Assembly (NCBI GenBank): GCA_003024985.2
Contig: PXIH01S0049462.1
Source: Euperipatoides rowelli
Taxonomy: Eukaryota > Onychophora > Udeonychophora > Euonychophora > Peripatopsidae
Length of the DNA: 10,356 nt
Strand: one strand, 5' to 3'
Shown piece after piece: positions 9,217 through 10,356 of the stretch; the first letter of the stretch is position 1; the number at the start of each line of letters is the position of its first letter. Position numbers and translations under genes: made by a program. The notes under the pieces were generated by a model. It searched no databases. It was not told the DNA's origin and saw only the letters and a list, made by a program, of their open reading frames with translations.

Positions 9217-9279
9217 CTTTTCAAACCATACAAAATAAATCTTTTTTATAAGAAGCGGTAGAGGCTGGCTTTAGGACGC

Positions 9280-9995
9280 TATCTTTACCGGATATTCTGT
9301 ACTAGATATTTATTTGCAAAATTTGCCGCCATTGTTTTATTTAGATTTGAATATTTAACACTCCCAGACCACCCTTTTTTTTTAGGCAAACAAGTTTTTT
9401 GGAAAGACATCATTTTAAACTTACCAAAAATCATTTCCTGAATTATCTTTTCAATCTTCTTCACATATACCTTCTTAATCATAATAAATGGCAAATAACA
9501 GGTTAATTTAGGTATTATACTTTTCTATATTCTTTGCTTTCTCTCAAATTTTATTAATCAATTATTGTTCCATTATGTCTTTTTGATTATAGTTCATGCT
9601 AGACAAGAGAAATGTCATTCCCAATATTTTTCCTGCTACTGCTGCCATATTACTTAACTTCAAACATTTACCTTTTTTTAAATTTAGTACATACAATTTC
9701 GCCTTATTAAACATAGATCCTGCCATTCTCTGAAATTGCTCAAAAATTTTAATCATTCTATATATATCATGCTTCTTCTCGATCATTACTGATATATCAT
9801 CCAAAAAAACAATCATTTTAATGTTACTATTTTTTCCATAAGTCCAAATACCATATATCTGCCTTTCCACTATTTTATAAAGTTCTATCAAATAAAATGA
9901 ATAAATAAGTGAAGATAACGGAGAACCCTAAAGTATCAAATGTTTTAGACTGTAAAACTCTGAGTGAACATTCACATTCAAGAAAGCCAAAAAAA
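9280..9995 (-). pseudogene. Fragment of a second, divergent LINE reverse transcriptase
   Basis: The frame starts at a T12 tract with LAFLNVNVHS, followed by LIL, a stop, GSPLSSLIYSFYL (motif B with Gln changed to TAG at 9928-9930). FLDD (9796-9807) is motif C in place of YxDD, and MAGSMFNKAKLYVLN is the following helix. After a frame change between 9560 and 9494 come LPFIMIKKVYVKK and EMIFGKF, matching the thumb of the central LINE (LPFVLITNVFVKK, NCIFGK). It aligns with the central LINE from SLAFINNN to YNFVLSNI but is clearly different, so it is a paralogous lineage rather than a duplicate. It lacks the endonuclease, the RT N-terminal half and any 3' UTR. Confidence 0.82.
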
Positions 9996-10000
9996 AAAAA
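9989..10000. repeat. A12 run at the 5' edge of the RT fragment
   Basis: Twelve A on plus (T12 in the coding sense) at exactly the place where similarity to LINE RT begins. It may mark a 5' truncation junction or an expanded lysine/phenylalanine codon run. Confidence 0.6.
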
Positions 10001-10026
10001 TGCCCACCTAACGGTTAAGGCAATCC
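10001..10026 (+). repeat. Possible stub of a tRNA-like SINE head in the opposite orientation
   Basis: The plus strand reads TGCCCACCTAACGGTTAAGG followed by CAATCC. GGTTAAGGC is identical to the A-box-side sequence of the right-hand SINE on the other strand (CAGTGGTTAAGGCTGC). It may be a truncated inverted SINE head or the flank of the SINE insertion. There is no B box. Confidence 0.25.
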
Positions 10027-10091
10027 ATATTTTTTCTTAATTTCTTTATTTACAATATTTACAATGTATCTGATAACATTCTTCTATACCA

Positions 10092-10156
10092 GATACAACA
10101 ATGATGCCATGTCCAACAATGATGCTATGTCCGGATACAACAATGATGCCATGTCC
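10092..10156 (-). repeat. Tandem 23-base repeat (three units) in the SINE tail
   Basis: Units are 10092-10114, 10115-10132 and 10134-10156 on the plus strand. The first and third are identical (ATACAACAATGATGCCATGT core). The middle unit lacks the first five bases and has one substitution. The unit is the same sequence that matches the LINE 3' UTR at 4574-4587, so the LINE-homologous motif has been amplified in the SINE. Confidence 0.85.
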
Positions 10157-10292
10157 GTTGCTGTTAACAATGTGCCATAAATCCATTTTGCATCAGAAAA
10201 ATCTACAATTAGAATCTATAGAATTAGTATTAATTGCCGGAGCCGTACAACGATTAAAGAAAATTCCGTCATCCCTCAGCTCCGGGGCTGCC

Positions 10293-10356
10293 TGGGGATC
10301 AAACCTGATCCCCTTATATGCACAGCTCCACAATCCAGCAGCAGCCTTAACCACTG
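10293..10356 (-). promoter_or_regulatory. Internal Pol III promoter of the SINE (A-box part and B box)
   Basis: On minus, AGTGGTTAAGG at the window edge fits the 3' half of a tRNA A box. GGTTTGATCCC at 10295-10305 fits the B box, flanked by short complementary arms GGATC/GATCC as in a T-arm. The upstream half of the A box is outside the window. Confidence 0.65.

Larger units (their letters stand above)
4511..9270 (-). mobile_element. Nearly full-length dead LINE (non-LTR retrotransposon), L1/Tx1-like
   Basis: On the minus strand the order is short 5' leader, ORF1 with CCHC knuckles, ORF2 with apurinic-type endonuclease, reverse transcriptase and C-terminal Cys/His region, then a 3' UTR with AATAAA. 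At about 4.7 kb it is close to a full-length two-ORF LINE. ORF1 and ORF2 each contain several stops, and ORF2 several frameshifts, so the copy cannot mobilise itself. Placement in the L1/Tx1 group rests on overall architecture and RT phrases such as QYRPIALIN and QGSPLS, and is an inference. The 5' boundary is uncertain: the frame upstream of ORF1 is open back to a TAA near 9263, and RT sequence of another LINE ends near 9285. The 3' boundary is set roughly after AATAAA. Confidence 0.85.
10027..10356 (-). mobile_element. tRNA-derived SINE with LINE-derived 3' tail (5' end cut by window)
   Basis: From the right edge the minus strand begins CAGTGGTTAAGGC, the D-arm/A-box part of a tRNA. About 45 bases later it has AGGTTTGATCCCC, a good B box (consensus GGTTCGANNCC). 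The spacing between boxes is that of a tRNA, so RNA polymerase III transcription of the parent is expected. A unique body follows (AGCCCCGGAGCTGAGG onward), then three copies of a 23-base repeat. The tail (10110-10045 on plus) is homologous to the central LINE 3' UTR, with AATAAA at 10045-10050 and an A-rich end near 10030. It is non-coding. The first bases of the tRNA head lie outside the window, so the parent tRNA cannot be named. Confidence 0.75.

Noticed and set aside
10092-10156. CRISPR-like array
   Set aside because: The 23-base units are directly adjacent without unique spacers and lie in a eukaryotic SINE.
10250-10356. A functional tRNA gene
   Set aside because: The B box and partial A box are present, but there is no closed acceptor or anticodon stem, and the sequence runs into a SINE body with a LINE-like tail.

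Overview
The window looks like repeat-dense, AT-rich, non-coding DNA from an animal genome, plausibly an invertebrate (the species cannot be named from this sequence). I see no host gene. Three single N bases (1663, 2120, 5669) and long homopolymers suggest a draft assembly. Every protein-coding trace belongs to transposable elements, and all are broken by stops and frameshifts.

Layout, left to right. Bases 1-169 are the terminal part of a hAT-type DNA transposon: repeated ACTTTTACTTAAGTA blocks and an end that reads CAGTGTTGTTC inward. Bases 170-3056 are AT-rich spacer with a 12-bp inverted repeat, two small GC-rich islands, a C13 run and a C-rich degenerate minisatellite (1826-1992). Bases 3057-3399 may be a small non-autonomous hAT-like element. 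Bases 3400-4510 hold nothing recognisable.

The centre, about 9270 down to 4511 on the minus strand, is one nearly full-length but dead non-LTR retrotransposon (LINE). It carries an ORF1 nucleic-acid-binding protein with CCHC knuckles, then an ORF2 with AP-endonuclease, linker, reverse transcriptase (catalytic YIDD), thumb and a cysteine/histidine-type C-terminal region, then a 3' UTR with AATAAA. The architecture suggests the L1/Tx1 group. A perfect 24-bp inverted repeat with a 9-base loop lies directly on the RT catalytic motif.

Upstream of it on the same strand (9995-9280) is a fragment of a second, related but clearly different LINE RT (catalytic FLDD). At the right edge (10356 to about 10027, minus strand) is a tRNA-derived SINE with a B box and part of an A box. 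The last ~65 bases of the SINE match the 3' UTR of the central LINE, including the 13-mer TACAACAATGATG and the same AATAAA context. The window thus appears to hold both a SINE and a member of the LINE lineage whose enzymes probably mobilised it. This SINE/LINE pairing is the most interesting feature here.
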